A stretch of DNA of 64,000 bases from Thalassospira sp. HJ (GTDB taxonomy: Bacteria; Pseudomonadota; Alphaproteobacteria; Rhodospirillales; Thalassospiraceae), in contig NZ_JYII01000007.1 of assembly GCF_000948415.1 (NCBI RefSeq), positions 124,001-188,000 of the forward strand, read 5' to 3'. Below are positions 27,201 to 35,744 of this stretch, in pieces; position 1 is the stretch's first letter, and the number at the start of each line of letters is the position of its first letter. Both the position numbers and the translations under genes were made by a program. Under the pieces are notes generated by a model, which was given only the letters and a program-made list of their open reading frames with translations, ran no database searches and was not told where the DNA came from.

Positions 27201-28079
27201 AACCGTAACCAGATCGGTGCGGTGGTTGGTGTTCAGCCGTTCGGCGGGCAGGGTAAATCGGGTACCGGTCCAAAGGCCGGTGGTCCGCACTATGTCGAAC
27301 GCTTTGCCAAGCCGATTGCGCATGCCCAGACCATTTCCAACGATACGGCCTCGGACGACCGCGCGCCGATCATCGTCAAGGACGTCATTGCGGCCAACGA
27401 ATATGCCGCGATGTTGGCAGCTCAGGAAGAATGGCAGGCAACTGATGGCAACGCGCGCGTGACCATCCTTGAAAAGCTGTCGGCCAAAATGGATGCATCG
27501 GGGAATGATGCATTGATGGCGGGTGCGGATCATGTCGCGAACTTTGCCGCCCTTTCGGAAAACGGCTTTGTCGCGCCGACCCGGATGCCCGGGCCGACCG
27601 GCGAAACCAATGACCTTTATTGTCAGGGGCGTGGGGTTTATCTGGTGCAGGCGGACAAGGACGTCGAACCGGCAAAGATTATACGTCATTTGGGGGCGGC
27701 CTTGGCCGCGGGCAATGCGGTGATCCTGGCTGGTGATCAGAAGTGGCTTGCCGATATTCCGGCACTGGCCCAACAGGCAGGTCTTCCGGCGAAGCTTGTG
27801 AAGGCCGTCGGGACCAATACCGGTCTTGGTGCCATGTATGATGGTGACATCGCCGGGGTATCCTGTGTCGCCACCCTTGATCGGGTGACCTCGTTCAAGC
27901 AGCTGCTGGCGAAACGCGATGGCGCGATCCTGTCGCTGATTTCCGATAGCGGGGCCGAGGATGACGGTGCACTGCCTGATGAGGCCTTCCTGCATCGCTT
28001 TGCCACCGAAAAGACGATCACGATCAACACCACGGCTGCCGGGGGTAACGCATCCCTGATGTCGATGGAAGAAGATTGA
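24276..28079 (+). CDS. putA: bifunctional proline dehydrogenase / P5C dehydrogenase PutA
   Basis: Oxidises proline to glutamate in two steps with substrate channelling. It has 1267 residues. An N-terminal helical arm (about 1-80) is followed by the FAD-dependent PRODH barrel (about 130-460; SPGISVKLSAIHPRYDF and MVRLVKGAYWDTEVK), the aldehyde dehydrogenase domain (about 530-990; catalytic Cys823 in GQRCSALR) and a C-terminal ALDH-like domain (about 1030-1260), so it is a long 'type B' PutA. The ribbon-helix-helix DNA-binding domain of E. coli PutA is absent, consistent with control by the divergent PutR. AGGGAGAGG precedes the ATG and an intrinsic terminator follows. Confidence 0.96.
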   Translation: MFRTDLPQPNKIRQTIRDSYRADEEAVVERLIETARLSPEQTARVQGRAYQLVARVRSADNGKSGIDALLHEYELSSKEGVILMCLAEALLRVPDAVTADKLIQDKLFDADWQSHLGHSDSFFVNASTWGLMLTGRVIKFGKAEKADPSRLIKRMIGRSGEPVIRKAFNHAMRIMGRQFVMGRTIDEASERAKANEEKGYRYSYDMLGEAARTMKDADRYYKAYETAIHDIGRVANGRGPIDSPGISVKLSAIHPRYDFANYERVMSELTPRLKELALLAKKYDIGFTVDAEEANRLDLSLDVIGTVFADPDLDGWEGYGLAVQAYQKRAYHVLEWLADLSTKVGRKMMVRLVKGAYWDTEVKFSQENGFDGYPVFTRKASTDVSYLACAKLMLSRRDAFYCQFASHNAHTVASILEMAGNDRTFEFQRLHGMGEALYEQIVDKNGENVPCRVYAPVGTHEDLLAYLVRRLLENGANTSFVNRIQDEQLPIEEMIADPIEKMAALPRKGHPKIPAPIDLYGATRVNSRGIDLTDTEKLLPLSAKLAEIKDKTWNAAPLIDGKLVSGTPIDVINPAKLNEKVGDLVQATEADVEAAVVAAVKGYETWNKTPASDRAKALRRLGDLLEENMDEFIALCQREAGKLYLDGVAEVREAVDFCRYYANRAEETFREGSPLEGRGVIVCISPWNFPLAIFLGQVTAALAAGNAVIAKPAEQTSLVAARAAELILESGVPGSAFQLVPGPGRVIGNQLINDPRIAGVAFTGSTETAQVINQALAKRPGVPLPLIAETGGQNAMIVDSTALPEQVVQDAIISGFQSAGQRCSALRVLFVQEDIADKLCDMLVGAMKELRVGDPKFLDIDVGPVIDEKSRKVLEAHAERMRKEAKLLHACDTLPECQGGNFFAPHCFEIPSIEVLEREVFGPVVHMVRYKARDLPKILDQINASGYGLTLGIHSRIDTTVREISQKLRVGNCYVNRNQIGAVVGVQPFGGQGKSGTGPKAGGPHYVERFAKPIAHAQTISNDTASDDRAPIIVKDVIAANEYAAMLAAQEEWQATDGNARVTILEKLSAKMDASGNDALMAGADHVANFAALSENGFVAPTRMPGPTGETNDLYCQGRGVYLVQADKDVEPAKIIRHLGAALAAGNAVILAGDQKWLADIPALAQQAGLPAKLVKAVGTNTGLGAMYDGDIAGVSCVATLDRVTSFKQLLAKRDGAILSLISDSGAEDDGALPDEAFLHRFATEKTITINTTAAGGNASLMSMEED

Positions 28080-28120
28080 TCAAAGCTAGGCTGTCGGCCT
28101 TGTAATCGTGACTTCTGCAA

Positions 28121-28153
28121 ATGGACCGGAAAGGAATTTCCGGTCCATTTTTC
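28121..28153 (+). terminator. intrinsic terminator of putA
   Basis: ATGGACCGGAAA - GGAA - TTTCCGGTCCAT followed by TTTTCTATCTTTT. Confidence 0.92.
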
Positions 28154-28328
28154 TATCTTTTATTCATGAACTCTGATGTAGGATGCGTCCGGCTTACATA
28201 AGGTCGGGCTTTTTTTCGTCAAAATTGGCTGCAATAGCTATTGGCCGGAACAGTTCACGTCCTGCGGCGTTGGAACTGACGCAAGAAGATTGACCCATGT
28301 CGGGCAGGCATGAACAAGGAGAACAGGA

Positions 28329-28958
28329 ATGATCAAGGTGACCCGCGGTTTTGGCCGTGTCCTGAAAACGGTATCGGTATGTGCGCTGTTGGCGGTGCCG
28401 CTTGCGGCTTGTGGGCCGTTGCAGATGCCGTTGGAAGACCGCACAGGCAATGACCAGTGGCTCGATACCCAGATCAAGTCCGGCATCCTTGGTGAGTTCT
28501 CCAAGGTTGATCACACCTATCTGATGGATGTGAATATCGATATCTGGGAACAGAATGTCATGGTCACCGGCATGGTGGATTCCAAGGGCAAGTATTACGA
28601 CGTCATGTCGCTGGTCAAACAGGACAACCGCATCAAAACCGTCCATGACCATCTGGTGATTGCCGATCAGGAAACGATTGATGCCTACCATGCGGCCGAA
28701 GACGAATACGGCAAGAATGCCGTCCCGACGGATTCGGCCACCCAGTCGGTATCCGATGTCTGGATCGAAAGTCAGATCAAGGCATTGTTATTGGCCGAAA
28801 AAGGTGTGAGCTCCGTCAACTATCGTTGGCAGTCAGTGCAGAATGTCGTCTACATCATGGGCGAAGCACAAAGCAGTGCAGAGCTTGAAAAGGTGCTTTC
28901 CATCGTGCGCCGGATCAAAGGTGTGACCAAGGTCGTCAGCCACATTGCAACGGCCTGA
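28329..28958 (+). CDS. BON-domain lipoprotein
   Basis: Envelope protein of 209 residues with a lipoprotein signal peptide (VSVCALLAVPLAAC, lipid-modified Cys28) and two BON domains (about 45-110 and 120-207), like the OsmY/DolP group. BON domains bind anionic phospholipid and support outer-membrane integrity. The ATG follows AAGGAGAACAGG. It is transcribed alone between two terminators. Outer-membrane placement is inferred from Gly at +2 (CGP), not the Asp retention signal. Confidence 0.88.
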   Translation: MIKVTRGFGRVLKTVSVCALLAVPLAACGPLQMPLEDRTGNDQWLDTQIKSGILGEFSKVDHTYLMDVNIDIWEQNVMVTGMVDSKGKYYDVMSLVKQDNRIKTVHDHLVIADQETIDAYHAAEDEYGKNAVPTDSATQSVSDVWIESQIKALLLAEKGVSSVNYRWQSVQNVVYIMGEAQSSAELEKVLSIVRRIKGVTKVVSHIATA

Positions 28959-28993
28959 TACACCGATCACCTTGTGATAAAACAGTTTTTTGG

Positions 28994-29036
28994 AAATTCC
29001 CCGCAGGCGTTCGTCTTTGTGGGGAATTTTTTTGTC
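28994..29036 (+). terminator. intrinsic terminator of the BON lipoprotein gene
   Basis: AAATTCCCC (28994-29002) and GGGGAATTT (29021-29029) around an 18-base loop, followed by a T-run. Confidence 0.8.
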
Positions 29037-29107
29037 CGGATTTGTTGCAAAAGTGTTTGAAAACCATTCGCATTTAATTTAGAGGTGATTTCACGTAATT
29101 AATAACT

Positions 29108-29117
29108 GATTGCAATC
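29108..29117. promoter_or_regulatory. small palindrome next to the bfd start
   Basis: GATTGCAATC, inside TGATTGCAATCGCA, five bases before the bfd ATG. Iron-responsive sites are common before bfd genes, so a Fur-family role is possible, but the match is too short to claim. No ribosome site is visible in the same stretch. Confidence 0.35.
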
Positions 29118-29122
29118 GCACC

Positions 29123-29356
29123 ATGTATGTCTGCATTTGTAATGCGCTCAAGGAAAAAGACGTCCGCCATGCCGCCGAGCAGGGCGGGGCAACACGTCCG
29201 GCGGACGTGTTCCGTTTCCATGGATGCGCACCGCAATGTGGTAAATGCGCCTGCCATATGCGTGCTGAGCTGCTTCAGGCAAAGACCTGCGGCAATTGCG
29301 ATTGTGATGATGCAGCAGCTGTAACGGCAAATATCGAACCGATTGCCGCCGAATAA
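29123..29356 (+). CDS. bfd: bacterioferritin-associated ferredoxin (Bfd-like, 2Fe-2S)
   Basis: Small [2Fe-2S] protein of 77 residues that in well-studied bacteria docks on bacterioferritin and supplies electrons to release stored iron. The cysteine pattern MYVCICNAL ... HGCAPQCGKCACHM is the BFD domain; further cysteines in KTCGNCDCDD near the C-terminus are extra and unusual. No ribosome site precedes the ATG, yet MYVCIC is the canonical N-terminus, so initiation may be weak or leaderless. No bacterioferritin gene is adjacent. It faces the leucine dehydrogenase gene across a terminator. Confidence 0.88.
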   Translation: MYVCICNALKEKDVRHAAEQGGATRPADVFRFHGCAPQCGKCACHMRAELLQAKTCGNCDCDDAAAVTANIEPIAAE

Positions 29357-29385
29357 GGCGCTCCCCAATATTCCAGCGAAACGAA

Positions 29386-29418
29386 AAAGGCGAAGCCATA
29401 TGGCCTCGCCTTTGTTGT
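29386..29418. terminator. intrinsic terminator between bfd and leucine dehydrogenase
   Basis: AAAGGCGA (29386-29393) and TCGCCTTT (29406-29413) around the self-complementary GCCATATGGC, with T-rich sequence on both strands. Confidence 0.8.
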
Positions 29419-29447
29419 TTGTGCCTGATGCGGTTTGAGCAGGGCCG

Positions 29448-30497
<1,050 letters not shown>

Positions 30498-31038
30498 CCT
30501 CTTGCAGCCTCCTGGCAGCATCATTGTTCCGGTGCAGGCTGTTTCCTGCTTATCCCTTTATGTTTGATGCATCGGGCTTTTGATCAATTTCTAATTCCCG
30601 GAAGTTGGAAAAAAGACCGTTTCGGTTGAGGCGCTACTGTGGTGTGGAATTATTCTGAGTCTGTCGGAATTACTTTGTAATTTTATTGCGCGAGATGTGC
30701 GGTGCAAAATGTCTCGGTTGTCGACCAGAGCGCCAAATTCAGCTTTTGGCGGATTCTCTGGCAGTGTGCATTTTAGGACTTTTGGATCGGCCAATTTATG
30801 TTGCGGTGCACATTCGGTGATTTGTCCTGAATCAGGGAATTGATCATGCGGCCATGCCAAATTCGCACTTGAAACCGGAGCAATTAATCAGGAAATATGA
30901 ATCAACCGGATAATTTACGGCTCGTTAAGGAGCGAAACGTAGACTCACGGTTGGGTATCTTGTGGTTGAGATTCCCGGTTCAGGACAGGTTGGCGTCTGG
31001 GCGGCGCCAGCGAACAAAAAGTAAGGAGAGCGGCGGAA
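30498..31038 (+). other. intergenic region (541 bp)
   Basis: I find no gene in it. It contains a short symmetric element AATTAC - TTT - GTAATT (30668-30682) and the upstream sequence of both flanking genes. Its GC content is lower than that of neighbouring genes. No hairpin followed by a T-run is present. Confidence 0.5.
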
Positions 31039-31272
31039 ATGTCTGCATTCACAGACCATCGCCAAACCGTTTATGAGGTTGAGCTGCACAATCAGGCTGT
31101 GCGCGAGTGTGTCAAAGAGAACCGATCCCACGATCTCTTTGATGACCGTTGGGCTGATGTTCAAACTCATGAAGTTGCGGCAAGCGACGAATCCAAGGCC
31201 CTTGCCATGATCGAAAACAGCTATCCGTCAGAAGACGGTTTCGTTGTCGATCACGTCAAACGCCTTGGCTGA
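31039..31272 (+). CDS. small hypothetical protein
   Basis: Seventy-seven residues, acidic and hydrophilic (MSAFTDHRQTVYEVELHNQAV ... ENSYPSEDGFVVDHVKRLG), with no signal peptide or membrane segment. AAGGAGAGCGG precedes the ATG and a very strong terminator follows, which supports a real, independently transcribed gene. I recognise no family and assign no function. Confidence 0.65.
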   Translation: MSAFTDHRQTVYEVELHNQAVRECVKENRSHDLFDDRWADVQTHEVAASDESKALAMIENSYPSEDGFVVDHVKRLG

Positions 31273-31321
31273 TTTACGCTAAGCGGGCAGAGATATGGTC
31301 CATGGGGTATGCATGGACGAA

Positions 31322-31359
31322 AACACATCGGGCGGGGTAATCCCCGCCCGATGTGTTTC
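31322..31359. terminator. strong 17-bp stem terminator
   Basis: AAACACATCGGGCGGGG, TAAT loop, then its exact complement CCCCGCCCGATGTGTTT. It lies between convergent genes; the tails are short T-runs on both strands, so it may serve both. Confidence 0.85.
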
Positions 31360-31384
31360 TGGATGATGCTATGAATGCGAATGA

Positions 31385-31975
31385 TCAGGGCAGGGCGCGG
31401 TCGACAAAATCCAGACGATCCTGACCCCAGAACATTTCGTTGCCGACGAAATAGGTCGGCACGCCAAAGATATTGCGCTCGCGCGCCGAATGACAATTGT
31501 CGTCATAGATCTTGGCAACAGCCGGAAGATCAGCATTTTCCAGATATTCGGTCGAAAGGCCGCTTGAGACCAGCGCATCGCGCACGGTCGCGGGCAATGA
31601 AATATCGCGTTCACGCAGCCAGATATCACCCATCAGGGTTTCTGTCAGGTCGCTGACATCCTTGCCGTCTTCCTGAACCGCAATGATGGTGCGTGCTGCT
31701 AGCGTTTCATCCACCGGGAAATGCGTCGGGTGCAGATTGATCGGAATGCCAAGATGCTCCGACCAGCGTTTTAGTTCGACAAGGCGGTATTCCTGACGCG
31801 GTTGCGGGCGTTTCGCCAGCGGCACGCCCCCACCATGTTCCCAGACATCGGCCGCCCGGCAGGGTTTGTGAATGATGCTCACGCCATGCTTTTTGGCAAT
31901 GTCGACAGCGCGGCGAAACCCGAAAAAGGACCACGGGGATTGCACGAAGAAATAATGGATGATCGGCTCGGACAT
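31385..31975 (-). CDS. DsbA-family isomerase, 2-hydroxychromene-2-carboxylate isomerase-like
   Basis: Thioredoxin-fold protein of 196 residues related to the gene at 22844-23476. It opens IHYFFVQSPWSFFGFRRAVDIA, with the active-site Ser-Pro replacing CXXC, and ends ARERNIFGVPTYFVGNEMFWGQDRLDFVD with the cis-proline loop. Glutathione-dependent isomerase or reductase activity is inferred from the family; substrate unknown. Its leader contains a long inverted repeat (31988-32041). Confidence 0.85.
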   Translation of the reverse strand: MSEPIIHYFFVQSPWSFFGFRRAVDIAKKHGVSIIHKPCRAADVWEHGGGVPLAKRPQPRQEYRLVELKRWSEHLGIPINLHPTHFPVDETLAARTIIAVQEDGKDVSDLTETLMGDIWLRERDISLPATVRDALVSSGLSTEYLENADLPAVAKIYDDNCHSARERNIFGVPTYFVGNEMFWGQDRLDFVDRALP

Positions 31976-31987
31976 GTCGGCCTCCTG

Positions 31988-32041
31988 TGTCTGCTGGGCA
32001 GATGTTGTTTTTCAATGGGCTTTACACTGCCCAAGCAGACA
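31988..32041 (-). repeat. 14-bp inverted repeat upstream of the DsbA-like gene
   Basis: TGTCTGCTGGGCAG (31988-32001) pairs with CTGCCCAAGCAGACA (32027-32041), perfect except for one bulged A, around a 25-base loop. It begins 13 bases before the gene's ATG. There is no T-run on the outgoing side of either strand. Confidence 0.75.
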
Positions 32042-32127
32042 TGCTTCGTCAAACACCTGTCATGACGAGACAGGAGAAATCCGTTCATATGTTTGTGATG
32101 GTCTTGGCGAACAGGTGGGGCTGGGAT

Positions 32128-33312
32128 TTAGTAATCCAGCCACCAGGCATATTCATCAATACCCGCCATCAGGACGCCATCAAAGCCAAGCTTCATGATG
32201 TTGCCAAGATAGCTGTTCTCGCTGCCAAAGATGATGCTTTGCCATTCGCGGGTCCAGTAATGGACGTGGTTTTCCTGACCCCAACGGGCCATCAGGTTGC
32301 CTTCGCTGATGAAATCGGGGCTACCGGCCCGCCATCCGCTTTGCCAGTAATAGCGATAGGTCTCAGCCGTTGCGATATTGAGGTATGAAATCAGCGTGCG
32401 CGGTGTACCAGTCTGCTTATAGCGCAGCCGTTTCATATCATCATAGGTCAGCGGAATGGTGCCGCGATGGAACGGATCAAAGATCAGCGTGTCATAGTTG
32501 GTCGCAACCAGCGCGTCGACATAGGCATCCTTGGTGCCATAGGGAGAGCTATCAAGCACCATGGCATAGTTTTTGGCCTGCCGGATGTTGTCGATCACAT
32601 GCGGGTTGGAACCAAACGGCGTGCTGGGCACCTTTGCCAGCGATGAAAGCTGCATGCCGGGCGGCGGGGCGGCGTAATAAAGCGCATCAAGTCCCCTGAG
32701 CTGAGCGCGTGCCTTGTCCATATCTGCCCGGTTTTCGGTGTAATCGACGGCGATATATTGCAGCCCCTCGAGCTTGAGGCGCTCCAGATAGCCAAGGATA
32801 TATTTGGTTTCTTCAGCATTGGTCGCTTCGCCGTATTTATCGAAACCGTAAAACGGGGCTTCGACCATGATGGCATCAAGCGCGCGCAGATAGTTGCGTG
32901 CCGGCTCGGCAACGCCACGGGTGGCAAACAGGGTCTTTTCAAGGAATTCAGTCAGCTCAAGCCCGTTCATGGCAATGATCGAAAAATCACTGCGATAGCT
33001 TTTCGCCCAACGACTGATCGCGATGACGTAATCGCGCATTTCCTCGATGAAATCTTTTTCCGGTTTGCCGGTATTGATGCCGCTTCGGCCGTCGCTCAGG
33101 CTATTGGGGGGCGGGATAAAAGGTTCGAGTTCCTGTGCGAAAGCACCAAGCGGCGAGCTTGCCAGCAAGGCACCACCAAGTCCGGCAGCACCGGTGCCAA
33201 GGAAGTTTCGGCGCGAGATGGATCTGGGCGCGGCTTGCCCGCCTGACGTGATTGGCGTCGGTTGGATCTGCCGTGACTTGCTGTGACGTTGCTTGGCCAT
33301 GCCTTTATCCAT
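32128..33312 (-). CDS. Tat-exported GH114/TM1410-like putative glycoside hydrolase
   Basis: Secreted protein of 394 residues. A twin-arginine signal (SISRRNFLGTGAAGLGGALLA, Arg34-Arg35) ends near AFA-Q60. The mature part fits the TM1410/MJ1477 group related to endo-alpha-1,4-polygalactosaminidases (GH114): AVDYTENRADMDKARAQL, TLIFDPFHRG, RTLISYLNIATAETYRYYW and GFDGVLMAGIDEYAWW, a TIM-barrel with acidic residues at strand ends. Known relatives act on galactosamine-containing exopolysaccharide, but most members are uncharacterised. The start is GATG at 33312; MAKQ at 33300 is an alternative. Tat export suggests folding in the cytoplasm first. Confidence 0.8.
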   Translation of the reverse strand: MDKGMAKQRHSKSRQIQPTPITSGGQAAPRSISRRNFLGTGAAGLGGALLASSPLGAFAQELEPFIPPPNSLSDGRSGINTGKPEKDFIEEMRDYVIAISRWAKSYRSDFSIIAMNGLELTEFLEKTLFATRGVAEPARNYLRALDAIMVEAPFYGFDKYGEATNAEETKYILGYLERLKLEGLQYIAVDYTENRADMDKARAQLRGLDALYYAAPPPGMQLSSLAKVPSTPFGSNPHVIDNIRQAKNYAMVLDSSPYGTKDAYVDALVATNYDTLIFDPFHRGTIPLTYDDMKRLRYKQTGTPRTLISYLNIATAETYRYYWQSGWRAGSPDFISEGNLMARWGQENHVHYWTREWQSIIFGSENSYLGNIMKLGFDGVLMAGIDEYAWWLDY

Positions 33313-33332
33313 CGTTGATTATATTGGCGATA

Positions 33333-34469
33333 TTATGATGCCGCCTGCATGTTGCCTTGCGCTGTGATCAGCTCGGTCACCCGGTTGCCAATCGCAAGCG
33401 ATGCAGTAAGACCCGGTGATTCAATACCATAGAGCATTACAAGACCATTAAGCCCGTGCTGTTTTTCATCGGCAATCATGAAGTCGCGTGCGGCTTCGCC
33501 CGGCGCCTGAATTTTTGGGCGCACCCCGGCATAGCCAGTCTGAAGGGCGCTCTCATCAAGGTCGGGGTAATATTTGCGGATGGCTTCGGCAAAGGCCGCC
33601 CGGCGTTCCTCGGGAACATCATAGTTCGGCGCATCAACCCAGGTGACATCCGGGCCAAAGCGCGCCTGGCCGCCCATGTCAAGGGTCAGGTGGATGCCAA
33701 GCCCAGCCTGTTCCGGTGCCGGATAAATCAGGGTGGAAAACGGTGCCTTGCCCGACAGGGTGAAATAACAGCCGCGTGCATAATGCTGTGGCGGCAAGGT
33801 TGCGGGCGGCAGACCGGCAAAATTGCGGCCCAATGTCTGGGTGTGCAGGCCGCCAGCAACGATCAGTTCCGCGCAGGTCAGGCTCATTTCCTCGCCATCG
33901 GCATCGGTGGTGCTGACGATATAAAGCCCGTTTTCAAAGCTGACTGATGTGACCTTGGTATTGATTGCAAGGGTCGCGCCGTTATTTTCCGCCTCACCAA
34001 GCAGGGTGACCATCAGCTGGTGGCTGTCGACGATGCCGGTCGACGGGCTTTCCAGTGCGCCAACGCAATGAAGGAGCGGTTCGCGTTCAAGGGCCTCTTC
34101 GCGCGAGATCCAAACCAGATCGTTCACACCGTTTTCCGCAGCCTTTTCCGTGATCCCGGCCAATGCGGTCATCTGGTCTTCGGCGGTGGCGACGATCAGC
34201 TTGCCGGTGTGTTTGTGTTCGATGCCGTTTTCCGCGCAGTAGCGGTACAGCATCTCTCGCCCGGTAACGCAAAGCTCTGCCTTCAGGCTGCCTTTCGGAT
34301 AATAGATCCCGGCATGGATGACTTCGCTATTACGTGCGCTGGTCTCAGTGCCAATTGCATCATGCTGCTCAATGATCAGGACTTCGCGCCCCGTGCGTGC
34401 AAGAGAACGGGCACAGGCCAGTCCGACGACGCCTGCACCGATGACGATGGTTTGAATATCTGTAGTCAT
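33333..34469 (-). CDS. lhgO: FAD-dependent oxidoreductase, L-2-hydroxyglutarate oxidase-like
   Basis: DAO-superfamily flavoenzyme of 378 residues. The FAD motif IGAGVVGLACARSLARTGREVLIIEQ and the LhgO-type HAGIYYPKGSLKAELCVTGREML are clear, as is GYAGVRPKI near the end. Relatives oxidise L-2-hydroxyglutarate to 2-oxoglutarate and pass electrons to quinone. The ATG at 34469 is used; a GTG two codons earlier is also open. It follows the unknown secreted-protein gene by 46 bases on the same strand. Without the csiD/gab context, the substrate is a family-level guess. Confidence 0.82.
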   Translation of the reverse strand: MTTDIQTIVIGAGVVGLACARSLARTGREVLIIEQHDAIGTETSARNSEVIHAGIYYPKGSLKAELCVTGREMLYRYCAENGIEHKHTGKLIVATAEDQMTALAGITEKAAENGVNDLVWISREEALEREPLLHCVGALESPSTGIVDSHQLMVTLLGEAENNGATLAINTKVTSVSFENGLYIVSTTDADGEEMSLTCAELIVAGGLHTQTLGRNFAGLPPATLPPQHYARGCYFTLSGKAPFSTLIYPAPEQAGLGIHLTLDMGGQARFGPDVTWVDAPNYDVPEERRAAFAEAIRKYYPDLDESALQTGYAGVRPKIQAPGEAARDFMIADEKQHGLNGLVMLYGIESPGLTASLAIGNRVTELITAQGNMQAAS

Positions 34470-34515
34470 GATCACTAATGTCTTGGTTGGGATGTGGGAA
34501 AACGTTGGTCAGGTT

Positions 34516-35535
34516 TTAGTTGGCTTGGCGGAAATAGACAGCCTGTCCCTGATTGTCTTTGCCGTTGCCGGTAACAATTGCGGGGGATTCGCTGGTGTAG
34601 TGGCCGCGCGCAAAGCTGCTGTCGTTACAATAGACGTACCAGCTGCCAAAGGGCAGTGTATCGCTTTGATACGCGCCGCCTTCATGGCGCCAGATGCCTT
34701 CGCAATGACGGCTATCGTCATCAAGGATCATCGTGCCTTCACCCGAAGGCTGATCAAAGCGAAGCTTGCCAGTGCCGCGCACCGATTGCCAATTGGTGAT
34801 GATATCAATGCCATCAATCGGCGGCGGTGTGGTTTCGCCTTCGGGCTGCTGAAGGGCGCTGTCATCAACCGGTCCCGCGACAGCCGCTGCAATTGCGGAA
34901 TTTTCCGGCAATTCAAGGGTAAGACGGCCAAAGAACCCGGCGGCGAATTCCTGTGCATCGATCATCGGCAGGCCATTGAGCGGCGCGCTGGTGCCACTTG
35001 TCGCCTGCACCTGTGTCGGGGTGCAGTAATACCCCAGAAGGCGGCTGCCGCGCTGGGCTGGTGTTTGCGGATCCCATTGCCCGACAAAGGAAACACATTG
35101 CGATCCATTGCGGGTAAAGGGCGACAGGGCAATTGCACCGTATCGGGTTTCCTGCACGAAGTTCGCACCATTCAGGCTGCTGCGCCCCTTTAGGTTATCG
35201 AACATATCAAGCAGCTGCTCGGACGCCATGGCGGTGCTGAAGCGAAAGCCGGGGGCAGAGGTTGTGTAAACGGTTTCAAGGTAAAGGTCGCTTGCCGCAG
35301 CAGGTGATTCGCTCACCGATTGCTGCGCATACCAGCGCCCGACAAAAACCGTGCTGTTGTCGCGATATTGACGCAGGAAGCTGTTCTGGCCGTCGGTGTT
35401 TGTGACAAACAGAACCGGGCTCTGGTCTTGCGGGATTTGTTCGAACCCACCGGTTTGCTGTGCCAGCGCGATCTGGGGTGCTGCCACCAGAAGGCTTGCA
35501 AACATGCTGCCGATCAAAGCCGCCCGATACTTCAC
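34516..35535 (-). CDS. unknown secreted protein
   Basis: Not recognised. It has 339 residues with a clear Sec signal peptide (MKYRAALIGSMFASLLVAAPQIALA-Q). The mature protein is acidic, without membrane segments, and seems to have two beta-rich halves: ALSPFTRNGSQCVSFVGQWD (about 145) and EGTMILDDDSRHCEGIWRHEGG (about 275), each with a cysteine close to a Gly/Trp turn, hinting at an internal duplication joined by a Pro/Glu linker (GETTPPPIDG). Four cysteines suggest disulfides. Function unknown. Confidence 0.75.
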   Translation of the reverse strand: MKYRAALIGSMFASLLVAAPQIALAQQTGGFEQIPQDQSPVLFVTNTDGQNSFLRQYRDNSTVFVGRWYAQQSVSESPAAASDLYLETVYTTSAPGFRFSTAMASEQLLDMFDNLKGRSSLNGANFVQETRYGAIALSPFTRNGSQCVSFVGQWDPQTPAQRGSRLLGYYCTPTQVQATSGTSAPLNGLPMIDAQEFAAGFFGRLTLELPENSAIAAAVAGPVDDSALQQPEGETTPPPIDGIDIITNWQSVRGTGKLRFDQPSGEGTMILDDDSRHCEGIWRHEGGAYQSDTLPFGSWYVYCNDSSFARGHYTSESPAIVTGNGKDNQGQAVYFRQAN

Positions 35536-35744
35536 ATTGCGTCCTTTCAGTTTGTTTTCAGGCGCATTTTTGCGTTGCGCTACTCTTATGTTTACCTTTG
35601 TGCTTCTAGATTGGCTAGGGGGCAGTCACCTGCAGGATGTGAGTCAGATCGCTTTTACCTTGATTTTTGGGGTTAAACGGGCTCATTGGGGAGATTGGCC
35701 TTGGGGACAAAGACAATAAGCCTGAAGATACGGAGCATTTTATC

